From positions 1 through 64,000 of the forward strand of contig NZ_UPHT01000148.1 of assembly GCF_900566085.1 (NCBI RefSeq): a stretch of DNA of 64,000 nt. Reading direction: 5' to 3'. This DNA comes from Mycobacterium attenuatum (lineage in GTDB: Bacteria; Actinomycetota; Actinomycetes; Mycobacteriales; Mycobacteriaceae). Each line of letters starts with the position of its first letter. Position 1 is the stretch's first letter. Positions 19,268 through 27,766 of the stretch are shown here, piece by piece. A program made the translations under genes and the position numbers. The notes under the pieces are model-generated. The model searched no databases, had not been told where the DNA came from, and saw only the letters and a list, made by a program, of their open reading frames with translations.

Positions 19268-20608
19268 GTGAACATCCTGTCGCGGATCTTTGCCCGTACC
19301 CCTTCATTGCGGACGCGGGTGGTGGTCGCGACAGCGATCGGCGCCGCGATTCCGGTGCTCATCGTCGGCACGGTGGTCTGGGTGGGCATCACCAACGACC
19401 GCAAAGAGCGGCTGGACCGCCGCCTGGATGAGGCGGCGGGATTCGCGATCCCGTTCGTGCCGCGCGGTCTCGACGAGATTCCGCGCTCCCCCAACGACCG
19501 TGACGCCCTCATCACCGTCCGCCGTGGTGATGTGGTCAAGTCGAATTCCGACATCACCTTGCCCAAACTGCAAAAGGACTACGCCGACACCTATATCGGC
19601 GGCGTGCGCTACCGGGTGCGCACGGTCGAGATCCCCGGCCCCGAGCCGACGTCGGTAGCGGTGGGCGCGACCTATGACGCCACCATCGCCGAGACCAACA
19701 ATCTGCACCGCCGGGTGCTGTTGATCTGCGGGTTCGCCATCGGTGCCGCGGCAGTGTTCGCGTGGCTGCTGGCCGTGTTCGCGGTGCGGCCGTTCAAGCA
19801 GCTGGCCGAACAAACGCGGTCGATCGACGCCGGGGATGAGGCGCCGCGGGTCGAAGTGCACGGCGCCAGCGAGGCCATCGAGATCGCCGAAGCGATGCGG
19901 GGCATGCTGCAGCGCATTTGGAACGAGCAAAACCGCACCAAAGAGGCGCTGGCGTCGGCTCGCGACTTCGCCGCGGTGTCCTCACACGAGTTGCGCACCC
20001 CGTTGACCGCGATGCGGACCAATCTCGAGGTGCTGTCCACCCTGGACCTGCCCGACGACCAACGCAAAGAAGTGCTCAACGATGTGATCCGCACCCAGTC
20101 GCGCATCGAAGCCACCCTGTCCGCGCTCGAGCGGCTGGCCCAGGGCGAACTGTCGACCTCGGACGACCACGTGCCGGTCGACATCACCGAGCTGCTCGAC
20201 CGCGCCGCCCATGACGCGATGCGCATCTACCCGGACCTCGACGTCTCCCTGGTGCCGTCGCCGACCTGCATCATCGTCGGGTTGCCGGCCGGGTTGCGCC
20301 TGGCCGTGGACAACGCCATCGCCAACGCCGTCAAGCACGGCGGCGCCACCCGCGTGCAGCTATCGGCGGTCAGTTCGCGCGCCGGCGTCGAGATCGCCAT
20401 CGACGACAACGGCAGCGGCATACCCGAAGAAGAACGCCAGGTGGTGTTCGAACGGTTCTCCCGAGGATCGACGGCTTCGCATTCGGGGTCGGGACTGGGA
20501 CTGGCACTGGTGGCGCAGCAGGCCCAGCTGCACGGCGGGACCGCGTCGCTGCACGACAGCCCACTCGGCGGCGCGCGGCTACTGCTCAAGCTGCCCGGCC
20601 CGAGCTAA
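19268..20608 (+). CDS. prrB: Sensor histidine kinase PrrB
   Basis: Membrane histidine kinase, 446 residues, partner of PrrA. A membrane helix at about residues 17-40 and another near 150-172 flank a periplasmic sensing domain. A HAMP segment (VRPFKQLAEQTRSIDAG) follows. The phosphorylated His is His240 in SSHELRTPLT, the N box is AVDNAIANAVKHGG, and the G boxes are DDNGSGIP and GSGLGLALV. The GTG start at 19268 directly follows the prrA TGA, so the pair is cotranscribed and coupled. It is convergent with arfC, with only 13 bp between the stops. Confidence 0.97.
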   Translation: MNILSRIFARTPSLRTRVVVATAIGAAIPVLIVGTVVWVGITNDRKERLDRRLDEAAGFAIPFVPRGLDEIPRSPNDRDALITVRRGDVVKSNSDITLPKLQKDYADTYIGGVRYRVRTVEIPGPEPTSVAVGATYDATIAETNNLHRRVLLICGFAIGAAAVFAWLLAVFAVRPFKQLAEQTRSIDAGDEAPRVEVHGASEAIEIAEAMRGMLQRIWNEQNRTKEALASARDFAAVSSHELRTPLTAMRTNLEVLSTLDLPDDQRKEVLNDVIRTQSRIEATLSALERLAQGELSTSDDHVPVDITELLDRAAHDAMRIYPDLDVSLVPSPTCIIVGLPAGLRLAVDNAIANAVKHGGATRVQLSAVSSRAGVEIAIDDNGSGIPEEERQVVFERFSRGSTASHSGSGLGLALVAQQAQLHGGTASLHDSPLGGARLLLKLPGPS

Positions 20609-20621
20609 CCGAGCGCCGGTT

Positions 20622-21206
20622 TCACTCGCGTCGGGCGCTCTTGCGCCATGGCGTGAAAAACGCTCGTGCCGCGGCGCCCTCGTCCTGGAACCAGACCTGG
20701 GCCGCGGTCGCGTCGTAGTCGGGATCCTCCGGGGTGTAATAGAGCCTGGTATCCGTTCGGCCCTTGACCAGCCATCCCGGCGGTCCGCTGCCGTCGGCGT
20801 CGGCCCGCGCGGAGCCCGGGCCGTAAGGGGCAAACCGCGTCGGGGTTTGCGGCGCAGCTTCCCTGGTGACCGCGGTCTGCTCGGCCGAAGATTCTCCAAC
20901 AGGCGGCGCCGCAGGGACTTTCCCGGCTGTGATCTCTTGCGTTGCAGTCTTTTCCGCATCGGCGGTGTCGGATCGCGGCACCTTCTTGGCGGCCGGGACC
21001 TTCGTCGCCGGTGCGCCTTTGCCCGCGCCGGACTTCTTCGGCCGCGTCCCGGCGACAGTGGCCTGCGTCGCCTGCTGCCGCGGCAAAGTGCGCGGCTTAT
21101 GTTGCGGTTGTTGGCTTTTGACCGGCCCCACCATCATCATGAAGGTCAATAGCAGGCCGAGGGCGAAGGACAGGCCCACCAGCCACCAGTGCAGATGGCC
21201 CGTCAC
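20622..21206 (-). CDS. arfC: Membrane-anchored protein ArfC (Rv0901-like)
   Basis: A 194-residue protein with one N-terminal helix (HWWLVGLSFALGLLLTFMMMV), a long Lys/Ala/Pro-rich linker and a C-terminal block with TRLYYTPEDPDYDATAAQVWFQDEGAAARAFF. It is the third gene of the ompA operon, which in M. tuberculosis supports ammonia release and growth at acidic pH. The biochemical role is not known. The start is GTG 21206, overlapping the arfB TGA as GTGA. The linker is variable-looking and the C-terminal segment is the conserved part. Confidence 0.88.
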   Translation of the reverse strand: MTGHLHWWLVGLSFALGLLLTFMMMVGPVKSQQPQHKPRTLPRQQATQATVAGTRPKKSGAGKGAPATKVPAAKKVPRSDTADAEKTATQEITAGKVPAAPPVGESSAEQTAVTREAAPQTPTRFAPYGPGSARADADGSGPPGWLVKGRTDTRLYYTPEDPDYDATAAQVWFQDEGAAARAFFTPWRKSARRE

Positions 21207-21358
21207 GGCGCTGCCCCGGTCTCATGCTCGTGGACTTCGGCCGGGTCTTGGTGGTCCTGGCCGCCGGGCCTGATCAAGGCGGTGGCGATCACCCAGGCCA
21301 GAGCCGAACCAGCCACGAAGGCAGCCAGGTAGTACAACCACTGGATCACGAAAGCCAC
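21203..21358 (-). CDS. arfB: Small membrane protein ArfB (Rv0900-like), 51 residues
   Basis: A short gene in the frame from GTG 21358 to TGA 21203. The product begins VAFVIQWLYYLAAFVAG, a single membrane helix, and ends with a charged His/Glu-rich tail (DHQDPAEVHEHETG). AAGGAG lies just upstream, overlapping the ompA stop. Its position between ompA and arfC, with 4-bp coupling to arfC, is the same as in M. tuberculosis. The function is unknown beyond operon membership. Confidence 0.88.
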   Translation of the reverse strand: MAFVIQWLYYLAAFVAGSALAWVIATALIRPGGQDHQDPAEVHEHETGAAP

Positions 21359-21370
21359 GCTCGATTCTCC

Positions 21371-22369
21371 TTAGCTGACCACGATTTCGACGCGGCGATT
21401 CTTGGCGCGACCCTCGGGTGTGTCGTTGCCGGCTATGGGATTGGCCGAACCGAAGCCCTTGGCGGTGATGTGATCGCGGGCAAAACCTTGGGCAGCCAGG
21501 AAGTCGGCGACGGTAGTGGCTCGCTGCACGCTCAACGGAAAGTTGATGCCCTCGCCGCCGCTGTTGTCGGAGTATCCGTTGACGGCTACGCGTGCGTCCG
21601 GACAGGCTTTGAGCCTGGCGGCGACCTGAGTCAGAGCCTGATTGTCGGCGGGGGTCAGGCTGACCCCGTCGTCCTTGAAGGCAATAGCCCCGCCCGTCAA
21701 GGCATTGATGGCCGCCGGCAGATCGGCACACGGTCCGGGTGCGCCGGAGCCGGGCGGCGGAGCGGCCCCAGGCGTCGGCGGCGGTGGCCTGACCTCGATC
21801 TTGTTCACGACATTGGCTCCGGGCCAGGCGGTCTTGGCCGCGCGTTGCACCGCATCTTTCTGGTCAGGCGACGCAGCGGTTCCCGACAGCGTCACGGTGT
21901 CCCTCTCGACTTTGACGCTGAAGTCCGGAATAGCCGCGCTGGCGGTGAAAACCGGTTCTGCGCTTGAGAAGTCGAGGGCGCGCACCAGGGGATCGATACG
22001 AATTTGGTCGATGACGGTGACACCCGGAGTCAGCACACCCTTGAGCGCCGCCAGCAGCGCCGCCTTGGCATTATCGTCGGGAAAGTCGCCGATAAGTGTA
22101 ATAGTGTTGCCGCTGCGGCTAATTGAGAGCAGCGACCAGGACGCGTCGGAAACGCTGGGCGTGCTGCTGGCGGTCGTCAGGGTGGGCAGCTCACCGGTCG
22201 GGGCGGTGACGGACGTGGGTCGCTCGAATGCGCCGTATCCGATTGCCGCTATCAGCAACGGGATAACCACCAGCGCGATCACCCAGGCGGCGCCGAGCGG
22301 ATGCCGGTGGAGTCTGCGCTTGTGGGCGGGTGCGGGCGCCGCGTCTGAGACCGGCTGGGTACCCGCCAT
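21371..22369 (-). CDS. ompA: OmpA-family outer membrane protein ArfA
   Basis: A 332-residue envelope protein. An N-terminal membrane helix lies at about residues 27-47 (AAWVIALVVIPLLIAAIGYGA). A central region follows with two BON-like modules (VIDQIRIDPLVRAL and VVNKIEVRP) and a proline-rich linker. The C-terminal OmpA/MotB domain contains GYSDNSGGEGINFPLSVQRATTV and PEGRAKNRRVEIVV and can bind peptidoglycan. Two cysteines in the C domain (PGPCADL and KACPDAR) match the disulfide known for Rv0899. In M. tuberculosis the operon is needed for ammonia secretion and adaptation to acid. It is the first gene of the operon. Confidence 0.95.
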   Translation of the reverse strand: MAGTQPVSDAAPAPAHKRRLHRHPLGAAWVIALVVIPLLIAAIGYGAFERPTSVTAPTGELPTLTTASSTPSVSDASWSLLSISRSGNTITLIGDFPDDNAKAALLAALKGVLTPGVTVIDQIRIDPLVRALDFSSAEPVFTASAAIPDFSVKVERDTVTLSGTAASPDQKDAVQRAAKTAWPGANVVNKIEVRPPPPTPGAAPPPGSGAPGPCADLPAAINALTGGAIAFKDDGVSLTPADNQALTQVAARLKACPDARVAVNGYSDNSGGEGINFPLSVQRATTVADFLAAQGFARDHITAKGFGSANPIAGNDTPEGRAKNRRVEIVVS

Positions 22370-22473
22370 TGCCCTGCCTCTCGTCGTTGAAAAGTTGTCG
22401 TACCGCCCTCAGGCGATATGCAGCCTACCGACTGTGCAGCGGCGAAACCGTCAATGTCAGGCACACTGGAGCA

Positions 22474-22737
22474 ATGGCCAACGGGAGGAAACCAACGGAC
22501 AGCGAGACCCTGGCGCATATCCGCGACCTGGTCGCTGAGGAGAAGACGCTGCGTACGCGGCTGCAGCACGGCGACGTCGCCGAGTCCGACGAGCATCAGC
22601 AACTGCGCCGCATCGAAATCGAACTCGACCAATGCTGGGACCTGTTGCGGCAGCGACGGGCACTGCGGGAAACCGGTGGTGACCCGCGCGAAGCCAAGGT
22701 GCGCCCCGGCGGCCAAGTCGAGTGCTACCTCAGCTAG
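22474..22737 (+). CDS. DUF2630 protein (Rv0898c-like)
   Basis: An 87-residue soluble protein, mostly charged helix (IRDLVAEEKTLRTRL, QLRRIEIELDQCWDLLRQRRALRE), as in the actinobacterial DUF2630 family of unknown function. The ATG at 22474 is used because it gives the family length. It is divergent from ompA and 41 bp upstream of the FAD oxidoreductase, so probably cotranscribed with it. Confidence 0.9.
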   Translation: MANGRKPTDSETLAHIRDLVAEEKTLRTRLQHGDVAESDEHQQLRRIEIELDQCWDLLRQRRALRETGGDPREAKVRPGGQVECYLS

Positions 22738-22778
22738 CACTCAGCTAGCATCGATCCGGGCTGCCTGTCGACACCACC

Positions 22779-24329
22779 ATGCAGGAATACGATGTCATCG
22801 TCATCGGCGGCGGTCACAACGGCCTGGTCGCGGCCGCTTACCTGGCCCGAGCGGGGCTTGCGGTGCGCTTGCTCGAGCGGCTGCCGCACGTCGGTGGGGC
22901 CGCGGTGTCGGCGCAGGCCTTCGATGGCGTCGACGTCCGGCTATCGCGCTATTCGTACCTGGTCAGCCTGCTGCCGTCGCGAATTGTCGACGATCTGGGC
23001 GCCGCCGTGCGGTTGGCCCGTCGACCGTTTTCGTCGTATACCCCTGACCCGGCGACCGCGGGGCGGTCCGGTCTGCTCGTCGAGCCGAACGGCGCGGGCA
23101 CGTTCGCGGCGATCGGCGCCGCGGCTGACGAACGCGGCTTCGCGGCCTTCTACCGCCGGTGCCGGCTGGTGACCGAACGGCTGTGGCCGACGCTGACCGA
23201 ACCGCTGCGTACCCGCGAGCAGTTGCGCCGCCGGGTCGTGGAACACTCCGGCCGCGCCGCGGCGACGGCTTGGCGGGCCATGATCGACGAGCCGATCGGA
23301 CACGCCATTACCGGGGCGGTGGCTGACGACCTGGTCCGCGGGGTGATCGCGACCGACGCGCTGATCGGCACCTTCGCCCGGCTGGACGACCCGTCGCTGA
23401 CGCAGAACATCTGCTTCCTGTACCACGTGCTGGGTGGGGGTACCGGCGACTGGGACGTCCCGGTCGGCGGCATGGGCTCGGTGACTTCGGCCCTGGCCGC
23501 GGCGGCCACCAGAAATGGTGCTGGAATAGTCACTGGCGCAGAGGTTTTCGCGCTTGAACCGACCGGGGAGGTGCGCTACCGCGCGGGCGGCGACGAGCAT
23601 ACGGCCCGGGGCCGCTTCGTGCTGGCCGGCGTCACGCCGGCGGTGCTCGCCAACCTCCTCGGCGAGCCGGAGCCCAGACTGACGCCGGGTGCACAGGTCA
23701 AGGTCAACATGGTGGTGCGCCGACTACCCCGGTTGCGCGACGCCCGCGTCGCACCGGAGCAAGCGTTTGCCGGGACCTTGCATGTCAACGAAACCTGGAC
23801 CCAGCTAGACACCGCGTATGCCCGCGCAGCCGCCGGCCGGTTGCCGGAGCCGTTGCCGTGCGAGGCGTACTGCCATTCGCTGACCGACTCCAGCATCCTG
23901 TCGGACCGGTTGAGAGAGGCGGGAGCGCACACCATGACGGTGTTCGGCTTGCAGACTCCGCACTCGCTGTGTTCGGACGGGGTCCGGGCTCAGCTGACGC
24001 GTTCGGTGCTGGACTCGCTGAATTCGGTTCTGGCCGAACCTATTCAAGACGTCTTGTTGTCCGACGCAGGTGGCCGGCCGTGCATCGAGACCACGACCAC
24101 CGCGGACCTGCAGCGGACCCTGCTCATGACCGGGGGCAACATCTTCCACGGCGCCCTGTCGTGGCCGTTCGCCGAGGACGACGAGCCGCTCGACACCCCG
24201 GCCCGGCAATGGGGGGTGGCCACCGACCACGAACGGATCATGCTGTGCGGTTCGGGAGCCCGCCGAGGCGGAGCGGTATCGGGCATCGGCGGGCACAATG
24301 CCGCGATGGCGGTGCTGGCCAGCCTCTAA
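22779..24329 (+). CDS. FAD-dependent oxidoreductase, phytoene-desaturase-like (Rv0897c-like)
   Basis: A 516-residue flavoprotein of the phytoene desaturase/carotenoid isomerase-like group. The dinucleotide fold is at the N-terminus (DVIVIGGGHNGLVAAAYLARAG, then LLERLPHVGG) and the C-terminal FAD contact is GSGARRGGAVSGIGGHNAAM. Members act on polyprenoid or other hydrophobic substrates; no carotenoid genes are adjacent, so the substrate is unknown. The start is ATG 22779. A strong hairpin follows the stop by 2 bp. Confidence 0.85.
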   Translation: MQEYDVIVIGGGHNGLVAAAYLARAGLAVRLLERLPHVGGAAVSAQAFDGVDVRLSRYSYLVSLLPSRIVDDLGAAVRLARRPFSSYTPDPATAGRSGLLVEPNGAGTFAAIGAAADERGFAAFYRRCRLVTERLWPTLTEPLRTREQLRRRVVEHSGRAAATAWRAMIDEPIGHAITGAVADDLVRGVIATDALIGTFARLDDPSLTQNICFLYHVLGGGTGDWDVPVGGMGSVTSALAAAATRNGAGIVTGAEVFALEPTGEVRYRAGGDEHTARGRFVLAGVTPAVLANLLGEPEPRLTPGAQVKVNMVVRRLPRLRDARVAPEQAFAGTLHVNETWTQLDTAYARAAAGRLPEPLPCEAYCHSLTDSSILSDRLREAGAHTMTVFGLQTPHSLCSDGVRAQLTRSVLDSLNSVLAEPIQDVLLSDAGGRPCIETTTTADLQRTLLMTGGNIFHGALSWPFAEDDEPLDTPARQWGVATDHERIMLCGSGARRGGAVSGIGGHNAAMAVLASL

Positions 24330-24331
24330 CC

Positions 24332-24391
24332 GCGAGCAGCCGCAAAAGCACCCTATTTCGAGCCGAAATGGGTGCTTTTGCGGCTGTTCGC
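24332..24391. terminator. Bidirectional hairpin between convergent genes
   Basis: The left arm 24332-24353 begins GCGAGCAGCCGCAAAAG and the right arm is 24370-24391. The arms pair with one mismatch, and an inner ATTTCG/CGAAAT stem closes on a three-base loop. It lies between the stops of the FAD oxidoreductase (+) and gltA2 (-), where it can stop transcription from both sides. The outer arm sequence is shared with the palindrome at 59948-60007. Confidence 0.8.
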
Positions 24392-24399
24392 CCTATGGG

Positions 24400-25695
24400 C
24401 TAGCGCCCGTCGATCGCGACGTAATCGCGTTCGGTGTAACCGGTGTAGATCTGGCGCGGACGGCCGATCTTGCTGTCGCCCTCATCGTGCATCTCGCGCC
24501 AGTGCGCGATCCACCCAGGCAGCCGGCCCAGCGCGAACAGCACGGTGAACATCCGGGTCGGAAATCCGAGGGCGCGATAAATCAGGCCGGTGTAGAAGTC
24601 GACGTTCGGGTAGAGCTTGCGCTCGATGAAGTAGTCGTCGGTCAGCGCGGCCTCTTCAAGTTCTTTGGCGATGCCCAGCAGTGAGTCGTCGCCGCCGAGC
24701 TTGGACAGGATCTTGTCGGCTTGTTCCTTGACAATTCGCGCGCGGGGGTCGTAGTTCTTGTAGACGCGGTGGCCGAAGCCCATCAGTTTGACGCCGGCTT
24801 CGCGGTTCTTTACCTTGCGGACGAATTCACCCACGTCGTCGCCGCTCTCGCGAATCTGCTCGAGCATTTCCAGCACCGCTTGGTTGGCGCCGCCGTGCAG
24901 CGGGCCCCACAATGCGTTGATCCCGCCGGAAATCGAGGTAAACAAGTTGGCGCGCGACGAGCCCACCAGCCGCACCGTCGATGTCGAACAGTTCTGCTCG
25001 TGGTCGGCGTGCAAGATGAACAGCATGTCCAGCGCGCGCACCACCTCGGGGTCGGCCTGGTAGGGCTCGGCGGGGAAGCCGAAGGTCATCCGCAGGAAGT
25101 TCTCCACCAGCGTCAGCGAGTTGTCCGGGTAAAGGAACGGCTGGCCGACAGACTTCTTGTAGGCGTATGCCGCGATGGTCGGGAGTTTGGCCAGCAAGCG
25201 AATCGTCGACAGCTCGACCTGCCGGCTGTCCATCGGGTCCAGCGCATCCTGGTAGTACGCCGAGAGCGCGTTGACCACGCTGGACAACACCGGCATGGGA
25301 TGGGCGTTGCGCGGGAAGCCGTCGAAGAACCGCTTGAGGTCCTCGTGCAGCATGGTGTGCCGTTGGATGCGCCCGGTGAACTCGGCAAGCTGGTCCGGGG
25401 TGGGCAATTCTCCGTAGATGAGCAGGTAGGAAACCTCGATGAAGGTCGACTTCTCCGCCAGCTGGTCAATCGGGTAGCCGCGGTAACGCAGAATGCCCGC
25501 GTCTCCATCAATGTAGGTAATGGAGCTCTTGCAGGCGGCGGTGTTGACGAAGCCGACGTCAAATGTCGTGTGTCCCGTCTTAGCGAGCAGCGGACCGAGC
25601 GCAATACCGTCCGCACCTTCGGTGGCATGGACGACCTGCAGGTCGATCTCGCCCCCCGGGTACTTCAGTGTTGCGGTGTCGTCGGTGTCGGCCAC
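24400..25695 (-). CDS. gltA2: Citrate synthase GltA2
   Basis: Main hexameric-type citrate synthase, 431 residues, condensing acetyl-CoA with oxaloacetate. Active-site elements are visible: WGPLHGGANQAVLEML (His of the HGGAN motif), MGFGHRVYKNYDPRA (second His) and the Asp in the NVDFYTGL segment. The GTG at 25695 (VADTDDTATL) gives exactly the M. tuberculosis length and sits behind AAAGGGG. The open frame continues upstream to 25926, but that part runs into a tandem repeat and is not protein-like. It is convergent with the FAD oxidoreductase across a hairpin. Confidence 0.96.
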   Translation of the reverse strand: MADTDDTATLKYPGGEIDLQVVHATEGADGIALGPLLAKTGHTTFDVGFVNTAACKSSITYIDGDAGILRYRGYPIDQLAEKSTFIEVSYLLIYGELPTPDQLAEFTGRIQRHTMLHEDLKRFFDGFPRNAHPMPVLSSVVNALSAYYQDALDPMDSRQVELSTIRLLAKLPTIAAYAYKKSVGQPFLYPDNSLTLVENFLRMTFGFPAEPYQADPEVVRALDMLFILHADHEQNCSTSTVRLVGSSRANLFTSISGGINALWGPLHGGANQAVLEMLEQIRESGDDVGEFVRKVKNREAGVKLMGFGHRVYKNYDPRARIVKEQADKILSKLGGDDSLLGIAKELEEAALTDDYFIERKLYPNVDFYTGLIYRALGFPTRMFTVLFALGRLPGWIAHWREMHDEGDSKIGRPRQIYTGYTERDYVAIDGR

Positions 25696-26144
25696 GAGAA
25701 CCCCTTTGCGCTCTGGCTGATATGGCTGCTCCATGTGGTGCGTATAGGTGAAGGTAGTCGTTGACACGACGGTGCGCCTGCCCGGGGTCGAATCTGCTGG
25801 TCTTGCGGTGCTTGTCAGGTCACTGAGGGCATGCCCCGGGATGCTGCTGCGGCGTCGAGTGTGGGCCCATGGCGTCGAGCGTGCGGTGGCGGCGTCGAGC
25901 GTGCGGTGGCGGCGTCGAGCGTGCACCCATGGCGTCGAGCGTGCGCTCCGGGCGAGCCCGAGGCCCTTGGTGCCACCGTGAGCTCACATTCAAAGCCACA
26001 ATTGCACAGTCGGAGCACACTCGGAGCACCTTCGGATGACGGCGGCTTGATATGGGAACTGTTCGCCCCCCCACAGTCTCGCCACTGCCCGCCGTCGAGC
26101 GATCTCGCCGGGGCGCGGCGCGGTAGCGTGCCCATCGACTCCCA
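25696..26144. other. Upstream region of gltA2 with dispersed repeat
   Basis: About 450 bp without a gene. It holds the gltA2 promoter, five 20-bp tandem units (25851-25950) and a conserved flank around 25978-26013. Open frames here are created by the repeat. Confidence 0.6.
25851..25950 (+). repeat. Five 20-bp tandem units, dispersed repeat copy 1
   Basis: Five head-to-tail units start at 25851, 25871, 25891, 25911 and 25931. Each begins GGCGTCGAGC(or T)GTG and ends in a variable six bases (CCCAT, GGTGGC, ACCCAT, GCTCCG types). Immediately after comes a conserved flank containing TTCAAAGCCACAATTGCACA. The same unit, period and flank occur in the opposite orientation near 41234-41365. Confidence 0.85.
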
Positions 26145-26480
26145 TTAGGGCTGTGGACGCTTGACACGACCGCCGGTGACGCGGATCTTGTTGTACAGCA
26201 AGCCTTCTCGGCCATGCCAGAATTTCACCACCGCAGCAGCAACGCCGTAACAACCCCTTGGTCGAGTCGCAGCTCGTGAAAAGGTGATCCCCGTCACGTC
26301 TACACCGTTGCGCTGCACCGATCGGCTGACCGGCCGACCCGCCGCAAGGGTGGCCACGACCATCGCATTGGCTCGACGACTCCGGCGCATTCAGCATCGT
26401 ATCGGCATCGAGGTCGAGACTTCCGTCCCTGTCCGACAGACCCATACTGCGCAGACATCCCAGGTAGATCGCCTGTGATC
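26145..26480 (-). pseudogene. pdxH-like (pyridoxamine 5'-phosphate oxidase) remnant
   Basis: Fragments of a PdxH-type flavin oxidase read leftwards. The first is a start-like segment MGLSDRDGSLDLDAD. In another frame NAMVVATLAAGRPVSRSV follows, the FMN-binding strand region of PdxH. The C-terminal signature is VVKFWHGREGLLYNKIRV with the ending GGRVKRPQP and TAA at 26145. The central hundred or so residues are missing and there is at least one frame change, so the gene is dead. It lies divergent to citA, a position I recall for pdxH in fast-growing mycobacteria. Confidence 0.7.
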
Positions 26481-26550
26481 GCGCCGAAGCAACGGGCGTT
26501 GCTACCAGCCGGTAGCGTCCGCCGGGAAGTGGGGTGCGAGAATTTTGCCT

Positions 26551-27672
26551 ATGACTGTGGTCCCGGAAGATTTTGTCCCTGGTCTTGACGGCGTGGTGGC
26601 CTTCACCACTGAAATTGCCGAACCGGATAAGGACGGTGGCGCCTTGCGCTATCGGGGTGTCGATATCGAAGATCTGGTGAGTCAACGGGTCACCTTCGGC
26701 GACGTGTGGGCGCTACTGGTGGACGGCGAATTCGGCCACGGTCTGCCACCCGCGGAGCCGTTCCCGTTGCCCATCCACACCGGCGACGTGCGGGTCGATG
26801 TCCAGGCGGGACTGGCAATGCTGGCCCCCATCTGGGGATACGCGCCATTGCTCGATATCGACGATCGCACCGCCCGCGAACAGCTGGCGCGGGCATCGGT
26901 GATGGCACTGTCCTATGTCGCGCAATCCGCGCGCGGCATTTACCAGCCGGCTGTGCCGCAACGAGTCATCGACGAATGCTCCACGGTCACAGCGCGTTTC
27001 ATGACCAGATGGCAAGGCGAGCCGGACCCCAGACATGTAGAAGCCATCGACGCCTACTGGGTGTCGGCCGCAGAGCACGGCATGAACGCCTCGACGTTCA
27101 CCGCACGCGTGATCGCCTCCACCGGTGCAGATGTCGCAGCAGCGCTGTCCGGGGCGATCGGCGCAATGAGTGGACCGCTGCACGGCGGGGCACCGGCCCG
27201 GGTCCTGCCCATGCTCGAAGAAGTCGAGCGCAGCGGCGATGCACGTGGCCTGGTCAAGAAGATCTTGGATCGTGGCGACAAGCTGATGGGCTTCGGGCAC
27301 CGGGTCTACCGCGCCGAGGACCCGCGGGCGCGGGTGCTGCGAGCAACGGCCCAGCGGTTGGGCGCGCCGCGTCATGAAGTTGCCATGGCGCTGGAGCAGG
27401 CCGCGCTGGACGAGCTGCGGGAACGCCGGCCGGACCGGGCGATCGAGACCAACGTCGAGTTCTGGGCCGCCGTCATCCTGGACTTCGCTCGGGTGCCGGC
27501 CAACATGATGCCGGCGATGTTCACCTGCGGACGTACCGCGGGCTGGTGTGCGCACATCCTGGAGCAGAAGCGCCTCGGCAAGCTGGTCCGGCCGTCGGCC
27601 ATCTATGTCGGGCCTGGTCCGCGGAGTCCGGAATCCGTCGCAGGGTGGGACCAGGTGCTCACTAGCGCCTGA
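26551..27672 (+). CDS. citA: Citrate synthase-like protein CitA
   Basis: A 373-residue citrate synthase II. Catalytic motifs are SGPLHGGAPARVLPML, MGFGHRVYRAEDPRA and Asp near NVEFWAAVILDF. I chose ATG 26551 (MTVVPEDF) because it matches the known protein start; a TTG at 26545 adds two residues only. Together with gltA2 about 0.9 kb away it provides two citrate synthases. The M. tuberculosis genes Rv0890c-Rv0895 that separate them there are absent here. Confidence 0.95.
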   Translation: MTVVPEDFVPGLDGVVAFTTEIAEPDKDGGALRYRGVDIEDLVSQRVTFGDVWALLVDGEFGHGLPPAEPFPLPIHTGDVRVDVQAGLAMLAPIWGYAPLLDIDDRTAREQLARASVMALSYVAQSARGIYQPAVPQRVIDECSTVTARFMTRWQGEPDPRHVEAIDAYWVSAAEHGMNASTFTARVIASTGADVAAALSGAIGAMSGPLHGGAPARVLPMLEEVERSGDARGLVKKILDRGDKLMGFGHRVYRAEDPRARVLRATAQRLGAPRHEVAMALEQAALDELRERRPDRAIETNVEFWAAVILDFARVPANMMPAMFTCGRTAGWCAHILEQKRLGKLVRPSAIYVGPGPRSPESVAGWDQVLTSA

Positions 27673-27766
27673 TTCGAGGCCTGATTCGAGCGAACAACGC
27701 CCTTAGGCGCGCGGCCCTCCCCGGGTTACAGCTGCCGGTCCTAGCTGGCCGGCGGCGGATTGACGC

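Noticed and set aside
25851..25950. Possible CRISPR array
   Set aside because: The units are contiguous with only about six variable bases and no spacer-sized gaps, and no cas genes are near.
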